Source of the DNA: Hysterangium stoloniferum
Taxonomy: Eukaryota; Basidiomycota; Agaricomycetes; Hysterangiales; Hysterangiaceae
Assembly (NCBI GenBank): GCA_015178975.1
Contig: WHVD01000147.1
Span: 1-64,000 of the forward strand
Direction: 5' to 3'
DNA length: 64,000 nucleotides
Shown here: piece after piece, positions 1 to 11,013 of the stretch
Numbering within the stretch: the stretch's first letter is position 1
How the letters are laid out: each line of letters begins with the position of its first letter
Made by a program: the position numbers and the translations under genes
The notes under the pieces: generated by a model
What the model was told of the DNA's origin: nothing
The model's database searches: none
The model's input: the letters and a program-made list of their open reading frames with translations, nothing else

Positions 1-440
1 CTCAATTCTTCCGGACTACCCATCCATCAAAAAAGCTTGCTGAAAAATATTTAGGTCCATTTGAAATTATCACACAAGTAGGTTCAGTTTCTTGGACCCT
101 ACGGCTTCCAGATAGCATGCATGCAGTACACCCGGTATTTCACATTTCTATATTAGAATCTTGTACTGCCAACACTATCCTGGATCACGTGCAATCTCCG
201 CCTCCTCTGGTCATTATTGATGGAGAACCTGAGTTTGAAATCTCGCAAATTTTAGATTCGAAAATTGAGAAGCATCGACACACTTGTAAACTGCTTTACT
301 TGGTCAAGTGGGCAGGTGACAAGGGCACCAATGAAGAAACTTGATGGATTTTGGCCACAGAACTCAGTAATGTCATGGAAATCATTACTGACTTTCATGC
401 AGCTTACCCACTCAAACCTGGACCACTATCTTCTCTCTGA
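1..440 (+). pseudogene. Ty3/gypsy pol C-terminus with chromodomain
   Basis: This is the end of a chromovirus polyprotein entering from the left edge. The frame is open from base 3 and begins with a GPY/F-type module (KYLGPFEIIT), followed by a linker (HPVFHISILES) and a chromodomain (EFEISQILDSKI, then LLYLVKWAG). The frame meets TGA at 342-344, inside the chromodomain, and would then continue as WILATELSNVMEIITDFH to a second TGA at 438-440. The first stop is therefore an internal nonsense mutation. In the family, the chromodomain targets the integrase to modified histones. It lies upstream of the family X LTR at 1807-2630 and of a polypurine tract, so it belongs to that element. Confidence 0.85.
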
Positions 441-689
441 CTGCACTCCATGGACCCCATGTCACGTTTGGACTCATTTTCATTATTCCCTGTCGCCCTA
501 TGTCTCTCTTTGCTTTTACAGGTTCCGACATGTCTTTCAAGTCCTTAAGCGGAGTTTCTGTGGACTTTGATTCTTATGCTTTTCACACTTTACTTTTATG
601 TTCAAAAAATTATTATCAAGCTTTATTTTTATTTTCAGTCTACATTTATGGGGCTATCCTTTTTCCCTGCCTCCTTTTTTCCCACCTCA

Positions 690-1620
690 GCCATCTCCTC
701 GGGTAGCTCCGCTATCTCCGCAGGCACCCCATCCTCATCCAACCAGCATCCTCGGAACTCCCAGCCTCCAGCTCCTCATAAACAAAGCCGGCATACTCCA
801 CTAGGAACTTGAAATGTTCCGAGTGGAGTGTGCGGAGATCCTTTGCCATTATTACATGCACCTTGTTGCTCTTCCAGAGCAACTCATTCTGGGCCTCAAT
901 GCCCTCAGCGATCCATCCTAAAACTTCCTCCAGACTGGAATACCCATCCAACTTGCTGTTGTCCCATGCCCCAGACCCTGTGGACTACTCATGTACGAGC
1001 GCACACCTCACTTTGAGTGCATGCACTGATAACACCCCAGTCCCTGCCTGGACTTCCAATTACATGCAGTGTTCCAGTCATTACAACCGGAACACCACAG
1101 GTCACTCCATGCTGGCAGGGCAGATTGGTACCGTTCCTTGCTTTCTGTTGTTATGGTTAGTTCCTGGATATCCCACAGACCGAGACTTACTTTTTGGGGG
1201 CTCTCCGGCTCCCCCTCAGACTCCGACTCAACTCTGCCACCTTGCGCTGAAAATGCAAGTCAGTCAAAAAAAACACGACAAGTTGAGGCTTACCTTGCCC
1301 ACGACTACTGCAGCCCTCTCCGCAGGTGCCTGGGCTTTCTCCACGGCAACTCACACAGCCTCTTCCTCATCCCTCTTCCTTTTCTCCTCTGCCGCTTTCT
1401 CCGCGGCCAAGGCCACCTGGTACTCTCTGTCCAGGGCCTCCTCAACCTCCCTAACTTCTTTCTCTGCCTCCTCTCACTGTCGTCATTGCTCTTCCTGCTG
1501 CGTCAAGATTTGGGCAGCGGTGAGTGGTGTCTGGTAGATGTTGCCCATGGAGGGCCTGGCAGTTGGCATTGGCCTACGCAGTGTTGGTTTTGGACCCATT
1601 CTGGTGAAGCTGGGGGAAGT
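690..1620 (-). pseudogene. Decayed antisense multi-exon gene inside the gypsy 3' region
   Basis: Read on the minus strand, the segment near 1300-1540 encodes a charged, probably coiled-coil piece (EALDREYQVALAAEKAAEEK) broken by TGA. A GT-AG intron may follow around 1245-1300. A further short exon (KVAELSRSLRGSRRAPK) and a cysteine-rich stretch with CxxC pairs near 1020-1130 (LWCSGCNDWNTACNWK, GCYQCMHSK) come next. The last part, 712-951, reads EEVLGWIAEGIEAQNELL and ends in a conserved-looking tail (EELEAGSSEDAGWMRMG). I recall multi-copy hypothetical proteins of this style in Boletales genomes, but no function is known to me. It lies antisense between the chromodomain and the LTR of the first element, either carried by the element or nested in it. 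Confidence 0.45.
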
Positions 1621-1793
1621 AAAGAAGAAGAATTTCATTTTTCAAATTTTTGTATAGGCTTGTCGCATCTGAACCTTACCTTCCAGATCATGTGACTCTT
1701 TGACACATACATGTAACTGACATGACTTTGGACACATGCACATAGCCGACAAGAACCGTATCTAGGTCTAGAGCCTCTTTGGGACTTCGGCAT

Positions 1794-1803
1794 AAAGGGA
1801 GGG
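1794..1803 (+). other. Polypurine tract of the first gypsy element
   Basis: AAAGGGAGGG lies three bases before the TGTTATGACC start of the LTR. This is the position and composition of the plus-strand primer of an LTR retrotransposon, and it marks 1807 as the start of the 3' LTR. Confidence 0.7.
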
Positions 1804-1806
1804 TAC

Positions 1807-2630
1807 TGTTATGACCGGAATTCCCACCAGGCTCTGGGCACTAACGTATATGCACCCACACCCTATACACACCAATTGTCAGTTTACCAGAATTCCCACC
1901 GGACTCCATATGTCAGACTTGTCTACATTCAACTTCGTTACATGTGTATCAGTCACCAGAATACCCACCGGAATCCATCGTCCCTGTCTATGTCCAACCT
2001 CATCCTGCACATCAGTCACCAGATCCCGCTCAGAAAACCCTTCATCGCTCTAACTGAGCCCCATTCCCATTTTAGTCAAATGACCTGTCACAATTAGGAC
2101 TCCACTCCTGCTCCATTTCCTGTTATGGTTTATGATTTGTCATGATTCAGATTCCGCTCCATTCTGTCCGTTCCTAACTCCAAATTTGGTGTTTACTATT
2201 CTCATTTCATGTTTTGCTAGTTTCATTTCATCATTACTGGATTTGGTATGTCATTCATTCCACGGTCTATATAGTCTGGCAGATGTTGTACATACAATCC
2301 AGTCAGAAAATCGGCTTAGATTCCCCCCAGTAATCTAATACATTTTCCACTCTAAACTCCTACTTGAATTACACCGCTCACGCTAGTCAAAGCCCACAGG
2401 CTCCAGTGCATCTATCTCTCTTATTTATCTCAACTCCCAACCTCTCGACCCACGGCCTCTGACCTACGACCCTCAACCCATGAACCCCACACAGACTCCC
2501 CAGGATTCCCATCTGCCTGTCTGAAATTGGATGACATGATCTCACAAGGGCACAGCCTATAAGCTGAAGCCAAGTCCTAGCGGATATCCCGTGGGTTTCT
2601 CCGGAAACCCGCCATGTATGTACCCTAACA
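1807..2630 (+). repeat. 3' LTR of chromovirus, family X
   Basis: It begins TGTTATGACC and ends CCCTAACA (TG..CA) and is 824 bp long. It matches solo copies at 18418-19235 and 62309-63129 and a fragment at 63221-63702. The five bases on either side (GGTAC left, TTATC right) do not match, as expected for a 3' LTR whose partner lies left of the window. It contains a TATA-like CTATATAGTC about 450 bp in. Confidence 0.85.
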
Positions 2631-2767
2631 TTATCTTCCACATCTTTTGTATCTTGATCTTCAAAGCCTGAGTGCCCTGAACAACCAGTGTGATTCCCAA
2701 TGAAAGTCATATATTTGCTTCATTGTAAACACCTTGCTGGGAGTGCAGTGGAGTGATTTGAAATGTA

Positions 2768-3310
2768 TCTGGGGGTGGAATTTAGCACAAGAGCTAGAAT
2801 AAGTACAATGCAAATTCACTACACTGATACCTTGGGTACAGTAAGGAGTTATATGGATAATGGCAAAATAACCATGAATTAGTGGGACTTTTTGGACACT
2901 GTGACAGAACAGCACCCTGCATAAAACACATTTTATGCCTCCTGATGTTTGTGGAGCAACTTCTGATGCCATTTTGTCTTTATACAATGGTAGATCAATG
3001 AATACAATACTGTGACAGGGTAATGATCATATCTAAAATGGACCATACTGTGATGGATTATCCACACAGGACTAATAGCACCATCCCATAAGCTTAGTGA
3101 CATTTAAAACTTTTGTAAAAGGGTGATAAACAAACAATATAATTGTTTCCAAGCTCCTTGCTGTGATTAGGGTCTGAATTAATGTGTGTAAAATGATGAG
3201 AACAGTGCATGTAGTCAAACTACACCAGCAGCACATATACTTACATCCACAGGTGGGCCATATAAAACTCATTGTCCATTGCAAGTAGACCATTATAGGG
3301 TGCAGAAATG
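2768..3310 (-). repeat. Dispersed repeat R1, copy a
   Basis: The minus strand of this stretch aligns over most of its length with 51995-52785 on the plus strand. Landmarks include CACCTGTGGATGTAAG, ACACATTAATTC, GTGTGGATAATCCA, AACATCAGGAGGC and CTAGCTCTTGTGCTAAATTC. No reading frame stays open in both copies, so it is probably an old, decayed transposon of a class I cannot name. The outer limits are approximate. Confidence 0.6.
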
Positions 3311-4220
3311 GTGAGATTGTGCAATGCTGGCACTGTTTCCCATGGGTCAGATGGCATATGTAATGGGTACACCCTTGCTATACATGCACAAACCTGTGTT
3401 ATGACCCATGCTTGGAACCCTAAAGGACCCCCCAAATCACCTGATATTACTCCACATCCTCAGACTCCCATTGGATATGCAAGTTAATTTGGTCATAGAA
3501 TTCAGGATTCCTCAGGGAAATGCCACATGCAAAATAGTGCAAGGGATTCTATCTGATGTGGAGATTTAAAGGGTGTGAAGATTGTGCATTTTATGTATGG
3601 CATCAAATTTGGGACTTGTACTATCATTGAGAAAATGCAACTGGGAAGTGGGGTATAGCATGCTAATCAGGAGTGTTGTAGGTATGTGTTAGACATGTAT
3701 TCCATTTTTTTTCAGCACGATATGCTTAATTTCTTTCTAGCCTTTCAATTGAGAACTAGTGAAGTTGTCACGTTATGGAGATAGACCAGGTCACTAGAAC
3801 ATAATGGTGCATACTGATGTGAAAAAAGTTAGTACAAGGGCCATTTTCAGTAGGGATATTTACTGTACCATATAAGTACTACCGTATTTGGTTATGTTGG
3901 AATGCATACATCATGAACACTCAGGTATAGACACCTTGCACCACTGCCATGTCACTGATGGTGCCTGGTGATGCTTGGACCTTCAGGGTATATAAGCTAG
4001 TTGACCATTGTAGTGTCACCTCAGTCCATTATAACATATATGTGATTGAGGTGAGTCGAGATCCTAAGCTAATCATTGATACTGTAACTAATAGTTGCTT
4101 TATTAGCTATATTACTATTAGGTCTTGCTTTTTAACAGGTTATGGCTGTACAATTTACTGTCATTGTACAGGCACTCACCGTCCACAGTACTGTAGTCGT
4201 ATTGTGCACAATGCAGCTAT
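3311..4220. other. No gene recognised
   Basis: AT-rich sequence with only short, unsupported open frames. I see no transposon domain, tRNA or clear repeat here. Confidence 0.5.
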
Positions 4221-4221
4221 T

Positions 4222-4413
4222 GTTGAATGAGCAATGGTTGACTTGGATAAAATAATATCTTACTGATGACTTACTATCTCAGTAGTGACTGGTTCCTAAC
4301 AGAACTACTCTTAATGGCCTGATAGCTCAGGGGTTAAGAGCACTAGACATGTAATCCAGACATAGTGGTTGCTGGTTCAAATCCAGCTCAGGTCAATACT
4401 TTTCACCCTATTA
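4222..4413 (+). mobile_element. Short non-autonomous element containing the tRNA-like sequence
   Basis: Starts near GTTGAATGAGCAATGGTTG and ends near AATACTTTTCACC. The layout of about 95 bp of body, then the tRNA-like sequence, then a short AATA-TTTTC tail matches the precisely bounded insertion at 61333-61550. I could not find a target-site duplication here, so the ends are approximate. Confidence 0.35.
4316..4394 (+). tRNA. tRNA-like sequence, probably a short-element (SINE/MITE) component
   Basis: The segment folds as a tRNA. The acceptor GGCCTGA pairs with TCAGGTC (one G-U), the D arm is GCTC...GAGC with AGGGGTTAA between, and the T arm GCTGG-TTCAAAT-CCAGC is perfect. The anticodon region is aberrant: it is about 6 nt longer than the canonical 22 nt, position 33 is not T, and CACTA/TAGTG can pair around a 17-nt loop. 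The triplet TGT (Thr) sits where an anticodon might be. Flanks resemble the insertion at 61333-61550 (GTTGAAT..ATGGTTG upstream, GTCAATACTTTTC downstream), so a tRNA-derived repeat is more likely than a working gene. Confidence 0.5.
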
Positions 4414-4683
4414 TGTAATTCTTACAGCTATACTGTACCTCTCACGGTATAGTACGGGTAGTGTTACAAAGGCATAACAGGCATATATGGTCATAGGGTC
4501 AGCAATTAGAACACCAACCACAATGTATAAGATCCAGATGTTGGAGCTATGTAAAAACTTGGTCAAGGTGGAGCTGAGTCCTGACATTGTAAGACGATAT
4601 GTTACAAGAGCTGGATGTGCCTTTTGACTTCTGTGGAATATATAAACAAGTATAATGAGTAAACTATTGTAAGTGATGGCATG

Positions 4684-5053
4684 TGTAATCCTGGCTGCCT
4701 CACCACACATACAGAGCTGCAGCTCTGACCACTGGCGGCCCCTGGCCACCTTTCCACTATTCCCCCGATCGAGTGCCAACCCACTATTGGAATCAATCAC
4801 GGCCCACTCCCCTAATGGTCGTCCTCCTGGTTGAACCAGATCAAGATCCTGTTTCACTTTCTCGTCTTGACTACACAATTCCAGACCCCTCATTCCTGTT
4901 TCTATCTCGGTTGTTATGATCATGCAATGGTTCCACATTCTATATAATAGCTACACTACATACATCTGTAAAAGTAGAGAAGTACCACATGAAACACGAT
5001 ACTCTTGTCCTGTCTGTTACTGACTGAGTGAGGCTGATACCCACAGCCTTACA
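4684..5053 (+). repeat. Diverged solo LTR, family L3
   Basis: Begins TGTAATCCTGGC and ends CAGCCTTACA, resembling the L3 LTR at 13497-13812 at both ends (GAGGCTGATACC..CAGCCTTACA at the right). The flanks are GCATG and GTATG, a 5-bp target duplication with one C/T difference. Length is 370 bp against 316 bp for the younger copy. Confidence 0.6.
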
Positions 5054-5589
5054 GTATGGTAGTTCTAAATCCACATATTAGTCCAAGTGTTCTTTAATAG
5101 ACGTGAGTGAAAGCCGGGGTTTCTGCTTTCCTAACATCAAAGTGCAAATGGTCTCAGGCTTGATGCCTGTACGGCATTATGAAATGGTATCTTGGCCACC
5201 AGATAATATATGTTTACATAACAGCAATAGCTGAGGCTTGATTTGAGCGGACATAGTTAGGGTGCTGCTTTGATCAGATAAAACACAAACTTGCCTGGAA
5301 TTGCCAATATGTCCCGAACAAGGCAAGAGGGGTTTGGAAATTGCGAGCGACGCCTTGCTCACCATTGAATAGGACCACAACTTCTCGAAGTCCTCCAGAG
5401 GGTAGCTCGGTGTTGCTGCAACCGAGGTGTGAGAATACTTTTAAAACTTTAATATATCGGTGGTTAGATGTAAAAATTATTGATATCAGTGTTGTGGTAT
5501 CCCGTATAGATAGTGTACGGCAATTTTAACACCGTATTTATGCCAACCGGCACCTGTGGTGCCAACGGTACGGTGCGGTTGCCATAGCT
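5054..5589. other. No gene recognised
   Basis: Only short shadow frames. A near-inverted pair around 5450-5530 (GATATCAGTG and similar) is not convincing as a structure. Nothing else is recognised. Confidence 0.4.
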
Positions 5590-6397
5590 GGGATTCTGCA
5601 CATTCCAGCTTCCAATGGCATTCTATTATTCCTTGCATCACTTTACCACATCATTTGTCATCTCAGAGCATTTATCCTTTTTCTGTTGTCTTGTATTCAT
5701 TTTCTTGCTCTCTTGTTCCATTTTCCCAATTTTCTTGTTCTGTTAATATCAAGTCTCCCAGATACTATGGATATTATTCTCTAATTTTATTTGCATTTTC
5801 CTTGCAGTGTAGGGAGTCTCACTCCCTTACACACAGCCCACATCAAGAACCGGAACTACCGTAGATGAGAACCCTTTGTGGTTTCAGATACGCAAAATAA
5901 TGAATTTGCTGGCAGAGTTGAGTAGGCAGGTATCTCTCACACGTAAAACCAGATAACGTACAAGCTCAAATGTTGGACCACTTTTATCCCACCCGAAAGG
6001 AGCCATGAAAGAGGCCGACAAGAAAACCAAATGATCAAGGTATGAATGGTATGTAATTTAACATGATCCATCGACCGTCGAATGATCGAAGTCAAAGATA
6101 ATTTCACGACAAATAAGAACATGGCTCAGGGAAAGTGGAAATTAAAGAATTTCATTCATGGGTGACTAAGAGGTGACCGTTTTGAGCAGTTTGCCACATC
6201 GATTCCAAGCGCTTCTAACTGTGTGGCGGCTCGCTTAACGCGATTTAGGCTATATCGAGGTTCGGGGCGGCAGTCCTTTTCTAAGCCTTTCCCTCCCATC
6301 TGTGAACACAAGCACCAATGTATACGCACACCAGCAGCGAGTCTCAGTGAGTTGACATACTTTTACCTTCAAATCCTTTGCTTAACCCTTCACCTTA

Positions 6398-7723
6398 GTG
6401 ATGGTTACCCGGAGGCAGACCGTGATCATTCTCGACTACCCAGAGCATTCACCAACCCCCTCAATATGTAAGATCCTTCCGCGTCGCCTGAGCTTATATC
6501 GAAATGTGCATTCAATTCCCTTTCACGACTTGACAGTGATACATTGCACGTTCATCACCCGACGAAACCCAGCTCGTCTCGTCTCTCAACCACAAGTCGC
6601 CAACACTTCTTTCTCGCCGATGATTCTGATAGCGACCAGAGTCCGGCCCGACATTCATTCAGACGCCGGGAGGTAAGTGCTTATATGGATCATATACATG
6701 AAACGTCAGGCAATGTTTTCTAGATTATCCTCGCACTACCTGTAACCAACACTCCTCGTTTGGTTAGGAATCGCGCCAAGTTACCATGGACTTCCCTCGT
6801 TGAGAAAATTTCTCGCTATCAGGATCCACTGATGAAGTAAGTTCCAAACACTATGATCATGTACATTACGTATTGAACGTAAATGATGTTAGGCATAAGC
6901 TCACTGACTTTGATCCTGATATTGAAATCGCAGACTGGAATGACATCTGCACCAAGTTGGAAACAATGAGAGCAATGTGTAAAGCCTCTCATTCTGACGC
7001 TAATCTCACATATGACGGGGAGACCGAAATGTGGGCAGTGGTTGTATTAATCCAATAGCCTAATAGCCTGACTTCCTTTTTTGATACAGTGCTAGAACTC
7101 CTCGTCACGTAACAAATAATATTCACAATGATCGCATGGAGGCGAGTACCACTTCCATGCAACCCCTTGTGAACTTCGCTAGTGCCGAGGCGCTGGGTGC
7201 ACTCTCCGGGACAAATACCTCTTTTGCTGGAGAAACACCCTCGCTTCCCCTTGCACTAACCTTCCCGCAATCCGTACTGTCAGAAACATTTGGCGGTTTC
7301 AAAATGCGGAATTTAAAATGCATCCCACTCATCCAGGAGGATCTGAAAACTCAACAATGTTCATTTGGACGTTCAAACTCGCAAATCCATACCTTGCATC
7401 ACTGGTTGGTTGCGCATTTATTCAGACCTCAAAAAGACGGCAGGATAGACTTGTCTTTGGGGCAATTAGGCCATATGTATGACTCACTATTACGGTGTCC
7501 CGAAAAACATTGTCACCAGCATGGCGGGTTTTTTTGGAAAGAAAATTTCCAAGACCATATGAGGAAACATAGAGATGGGCTGTCACCCGGTCGGTTATTG
7601 GTGGACATTGAGAAGCGAGAGGCTGACGTACTACATTTGGTGCGCTCGCTTTCAGAGGAGGACAAACGATCCTACATATGCTGGGAAGACCAGTTTATTA
7701 TTCTCATGTTCACGTTATTATAG
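6398..7723 (+). CDS. Five-exon gene with a C2H2-like zinc finger (duplicated)
   Basis: The phases of four GT-AG introns allow one continuous frame. Exons are 6398-6467, 6537-6672, 6768-6836, 6893-7030 and 7090-7723, giving 348 residues. Introns are 56-95 bp; two look typical for fungi and one donor (GTGGGC) is weaker. The last exon contains C-x4-C and H-x3-H spacing (RCPEKHCHQ, then FQDHMRKHRDG) near residues 273-298, like one atypical C2H2 finger. A further coding-like exon may lie at 7777-7927 (LLTWQTSPSENQNPVLAAKK). Exon 2 is also open in another frame with an acidic DDSDSDQSP stretch, so its frame is not certain. I recognise no family. Function might involve nucleic-acid binding, by inference only. 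Confidence 0.45.
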
Positions 7724-7776
7724 CTTGTTGATTATCCATGAATATATATTGGTTTTGGCATCATCGTTGATCTGCA

Positions 7777-7927
7777 GGACACAAAGTATCGTTCTAACGG
7801 AGATCACCATTTATTGACGTGGCAAACTTCACCTTCTGAAAACCAAAACCCCGTGCTTGCTGCGAAGAAATTCGATCTCACTTCCTTCCCTAGCGTAGAA
7901 CCAACTATCATTCGCACAAATATCTAG
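7777..7927 (+). CDS. Possible extra 3' exon of the C2H2-like gene
   Basis: After an acceptor CTGCAG at 7771-7776 a frame is open for about 50 codons (LLTWQTSPSENQNPVLAAKK, then FDLTSFPSVEPTII) and ends at TAG. Copy 2 keeps the same peptide (38690-38770) after a 1-bp indel. No upstream donor gives the right phase, so the connection is unproved. Confidence 0.3.
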
Positions 7928-9600
7928 AAGGGATTTTGGATTTTGGAAGTGAGGCCGCCTAAATAATTAACATCTACACGGATGATCCATATCAGATTAT
8001 TTTCAAGCATTGCATTTAATGATCGTCCCCGATGAAACATCGTTATTGTTCCGCGTCCTATACAACGCCGGACGCTTACTAGGTGATTGATTTTTTTTGG
8101 CAGTCAGTCGTTCCAAGGTGATCTGGATGGGGTAGGGGGTACGAGTAACCTACTTGAACGTTATTCACCTTATTCAGGAAGCGTCAACTGATCTACGTCA
8201 TACCCCATGACTATTGTGCCATTCTCATCTGCCCGCAACTTGTCCTAGCTCCTGTTCACGTGCATCACATCAATGGGAATTACCGTGGAGCAAAGGAGGG
8301 CTCTCGCAATTTTCTTCATTACTTCTCACGTAGAGGGGTATGCCAATTAGTTTCACACCCAAATAACTCCCCATTCTATGGTGGGGAGACGAAGTGATAA
8401 AGCTACAAACGATTCAAGATAGAAAAGGATTCTTCCAATCTGATCGGAGCGTGAAGGCCATGGAATCAAGTAATTTTGTAGATGACCATTTTCGTTGCTC
8501 GTGGCTAATGTCCTGTTAAATGTTCCGAATATTGCCGGGACTTTGATGTGTGCCGGGTTCCAGCATTAGCAGGTTGGCGGGAGTATTAACAATTCTCTGC
8601 GAATATGACTCCTGTTAGAATATATTATAGCTATGCATGTGTGCATGTTGCACAGGTTGTTACACCCGTAATCAACCCTCTTTACCCTTTGACCTTCCCC
8701 ATTTGGCGAGTAGATACTGAGTGGGTAGTTTCCTCCATGTATGGACGCCTTTCTATGAAACAGAGGCACATCGGAAAGTGTATTCCTTTTCCTTGGTATC
8801 CTTCTCAGCTTCGACATTTGGTTTTAACAGTTCCTACAGTCGCGCACGAAATTAGGACGACGATGATCAGGAGGTTGGAATCTTAATGAACAGCATTCAC
8901 AGCGGAATACATTTGATATAACTGTCTCGATGCAAGCGGTGGTCTCGAGTTGAGCTGGACTTTCAAGTTCAGTAAATCCCCAATACGTGACACCTATAAC
9001 GTTCAACAGGATTCAGAGATGAAATCGTGGAAAAACAAAAAGGGGAAACTGACCATCGCTCAGGCCGGGATACTATTGAGTCATGGTTTCTCTACTCTGT
9101 TGTCAATCAAGGTGATTACAGCTAGGAATGTCCCCAGGAAGGTAGGATATTGCGTCTGAGGTGAAAAGAGTTCCGTTATCCTAAATTGAGCATGGAATAT
9201 TGGAACTCGGGTTACTACCTTCTTTTCCCAACTTCGCTAGTGTAAAAGGCGGTCATGCTGAAAACGGGAAAAAACCCACATCAAACGTTTTGTGGCAAGA
9301 AAATGCACAGAATAAGTACTTGTCAATGAAACGCTTTATAAGACTGGTTGCCTGAATATAATAATACATGTCATGTTGGATTGTGGCGGCTGGAAGAGCC
9401 TTCAAACACGAGAGTCTGGTTCCTTCGGGGGTCGGGAAGAGGTGAGTGATTTTTGGATCCATCACCACCTAGGAAGTTAGAGTGAATTGTACTGGCGGAA
9501 GTGGGTGCAGAATTGATTGTGAGGACACAGGGAGGCGGATTGTTATACCGAGCCTCGGGACGATATGACCAACGCATATAGTTCATTTTTTCACCCTATT
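7928..9600. other. Duplicated sequence without a supported gene
   Basis: Present in both copies of the segmental duplication. Short frames at 8605-8886 and 8950-9159 are similar in both copies, but this is expected from recent duplication and they lack recognisable domains. I see no RNA gene. Confidence 0.4.
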
Positions 9601-9675
9601 TGCGATCATTTCAAGTAGGTTCGCATATCGGATGTTATCGGAGGCTATCACCCTGCGCGGATGGTAACCCTTCCT

Positions 9676-9930
9676 CGATCCCTACCAGGAGCGACGATGC
9701 TCCTTGTACCCATTGGAAGCGAGATCAAAGTCGACAAATACAAAATGGTCCATGTTTTAGACCAACTCTTGACCAATCGGATAGCAGAACACATTTAGTT
9801 GTGTCTGTCATAGGAATATACTGGACAAAATACTCTAACACTTATGTTGCTAGCAGCTTCAGGGCCTTAGCTACGCTTCCCTACCCCACCCAACTACAGT
9901 ATGTTATTGGAGTGGATATCAACAAAACGG
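9676..9930 (+). repeat. Right end of segmental duplication copy 1
   Basis: Matches the minus strand of 53250-53504, including the translated stretches PCTHW and SDSRTHLVVSVIGIYWTKY. The open frame 9600-10085 spans it, but coding status is uncertain. Homology stops near 9930, just after GGAGTGGATATCAACAAAA. Confidence 0.6.
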
Positions 9931-10312
9931 CCACCAACAAAAAGTTGAAGGAGAAGGAGGACTGTCATATGGCCTTAGCAGCCAAGAGGCGGGCTGTGGC
10001 AGACTCAGAGGTAAGGGATGTGGACAGGGGAAGGGGAAGGCATCAGCAGGGCCATCAAGTGTTAATTTATCATACAAATTACTAATAGTGTAGCTCAAAT
10101 TAAACAAAACATGATCACACCAATGTCATGCGACTTTTCCAAATGATGCACTTGGCTAATTAGGAATGTGTGTAGTACAACACTGCAAAGTCATGAAGCA
10201 CCAACTACCGGAGCATGCATGCACTATATATATAATCTGGAAGTGGGAGGAAATTAAAACAAAACACTTGTCTATATGAGATAGCATGAAAGGCTGCTGT
10301 CTAATTCAGCCT

Positions 10313-10720
10313 TTCATTGGCATCGGTCCAGACGTTGATAGGACCAAACTGTATTCCTCGAGAACGGCAAGTACAATACACAATGATGACGGCAAGTAGA
10401 AACGATGATCTAAAAATGATACTATGCGCGTCTGTGATAATGTACTCGGTATGTTATATAGCACGTGGTACTGGCCTCACTATGTGTATACAACGGGAGG
10501 GTTATAGTTGTCGCGACGACGAATCGGCTCAATGAGATTCAACCTGCATTGGGGCGCCCGGAAGAGGTTTGATCGAGAGATTGATATTGGTAAGACCAAT
10601 TCTGTGAGCGTGAAGATGCGCTGAACTAAACCAATTCCTGTCTGCATGTATGCCAGACGTACCCGCCTGACTCGCCGTCCTCAGTCCTCCTTTCCAAAAT
10701 GCCCCATTCCTTCACACCCA
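10313..10720 (+). repeat. Dispersed repeat R2, copy a (empty site)
   Basis: Matches 49327-49474 plus 50368-50515 at the other end of the window (CATTGGCATC, CAGACGTTGATAGGACCAAA, GTGTATACAACGGGAGGG, CCAGACGTACCCGCCTGACT). The TATAGCACGTGG here is uninterrupted, whereas the other copy carries an 893-bp foldback element after TATAG. Confidence 0.7.
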
Positions 10721-10815
10721 CCGATCTTGAATCGCTTGCATTCCGTACAAACGGCTACGTCGGCGCAGACTTGGGGGTGCCGTCGTCCGCGACCCACGCA
10801 CCATCAGAATAAAGA
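10699..10815 (+). pseudogene. AFG2/Drg1-like AAA ATPase fragment
   Basis: The translation from ATG 10699 reads MPHSFTPTDLESLAFRTNGY followed by VGADLGVP, then soon a stop. This matches the segment of AFG2-type (SPATA5/Drg1) AAA ATPases just before the end of the first ATPase domain, where the family has PHxLxxxDLExLAxRTHGYVGADL. AFG2 acts in release of pre-60S ribosome factors. Only about 28 residues are present, without Walker motifs. It is a captured or residual exon next to repeat R2, and clearly non-functional. Confidence 0.5.
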
Positions 10816-11013
10816 GTCATCTCTTCCTTCAACCCTCATCTGAATCTGAATCAGAACCCAACGCACTAACACTTCGATCTCCTCACCGCCCCCTTCATTC
10901 GTCCAAGCGCACTCGGCGTAGTCTTTCTGGAGACGCCACAAGCGCTTTGGAGCCATATTAGTAGTCAGGTGGCTGTAAAGTAGAAATTAAAGGAATGTGC
11001 GGAACGGCCATCA

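Larger units (their letters stand above)
5590..9930 (+). repeat. Segmental duplication, copy 1 (uninterrupted)
   Basis: This 4.3-kb segment matches a second copy that is now in three pieces: 14184-14699, 36859-40492 and (inverted) 53250-53504. The copies are collinear through the multi-exon gene and its downstream sequence, with many point changes and small indels. Copy 1 shows the empty site of the copia insertion (GATAATTTCACGAC near 6100) and of the L3 insertion (CCTCGATCCC near 9675). These establish the target duplications in copy 2. Confidence 0.85.

Noticed and set aside
809..1695. Long plus-strand ORFs (208 and 242 residues)
   Set aside because: They are shadows of the decayed minus-strand charged and Cys-rich gene; composition is low-complexity Ser/Cys/Leu with no domain.
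4411..4938. 175-residue minus-strand ORF
   Set aside because: It runs across the diverged L3 LTR end and the sequence after the tRNA-like element, so it is a chance frame.
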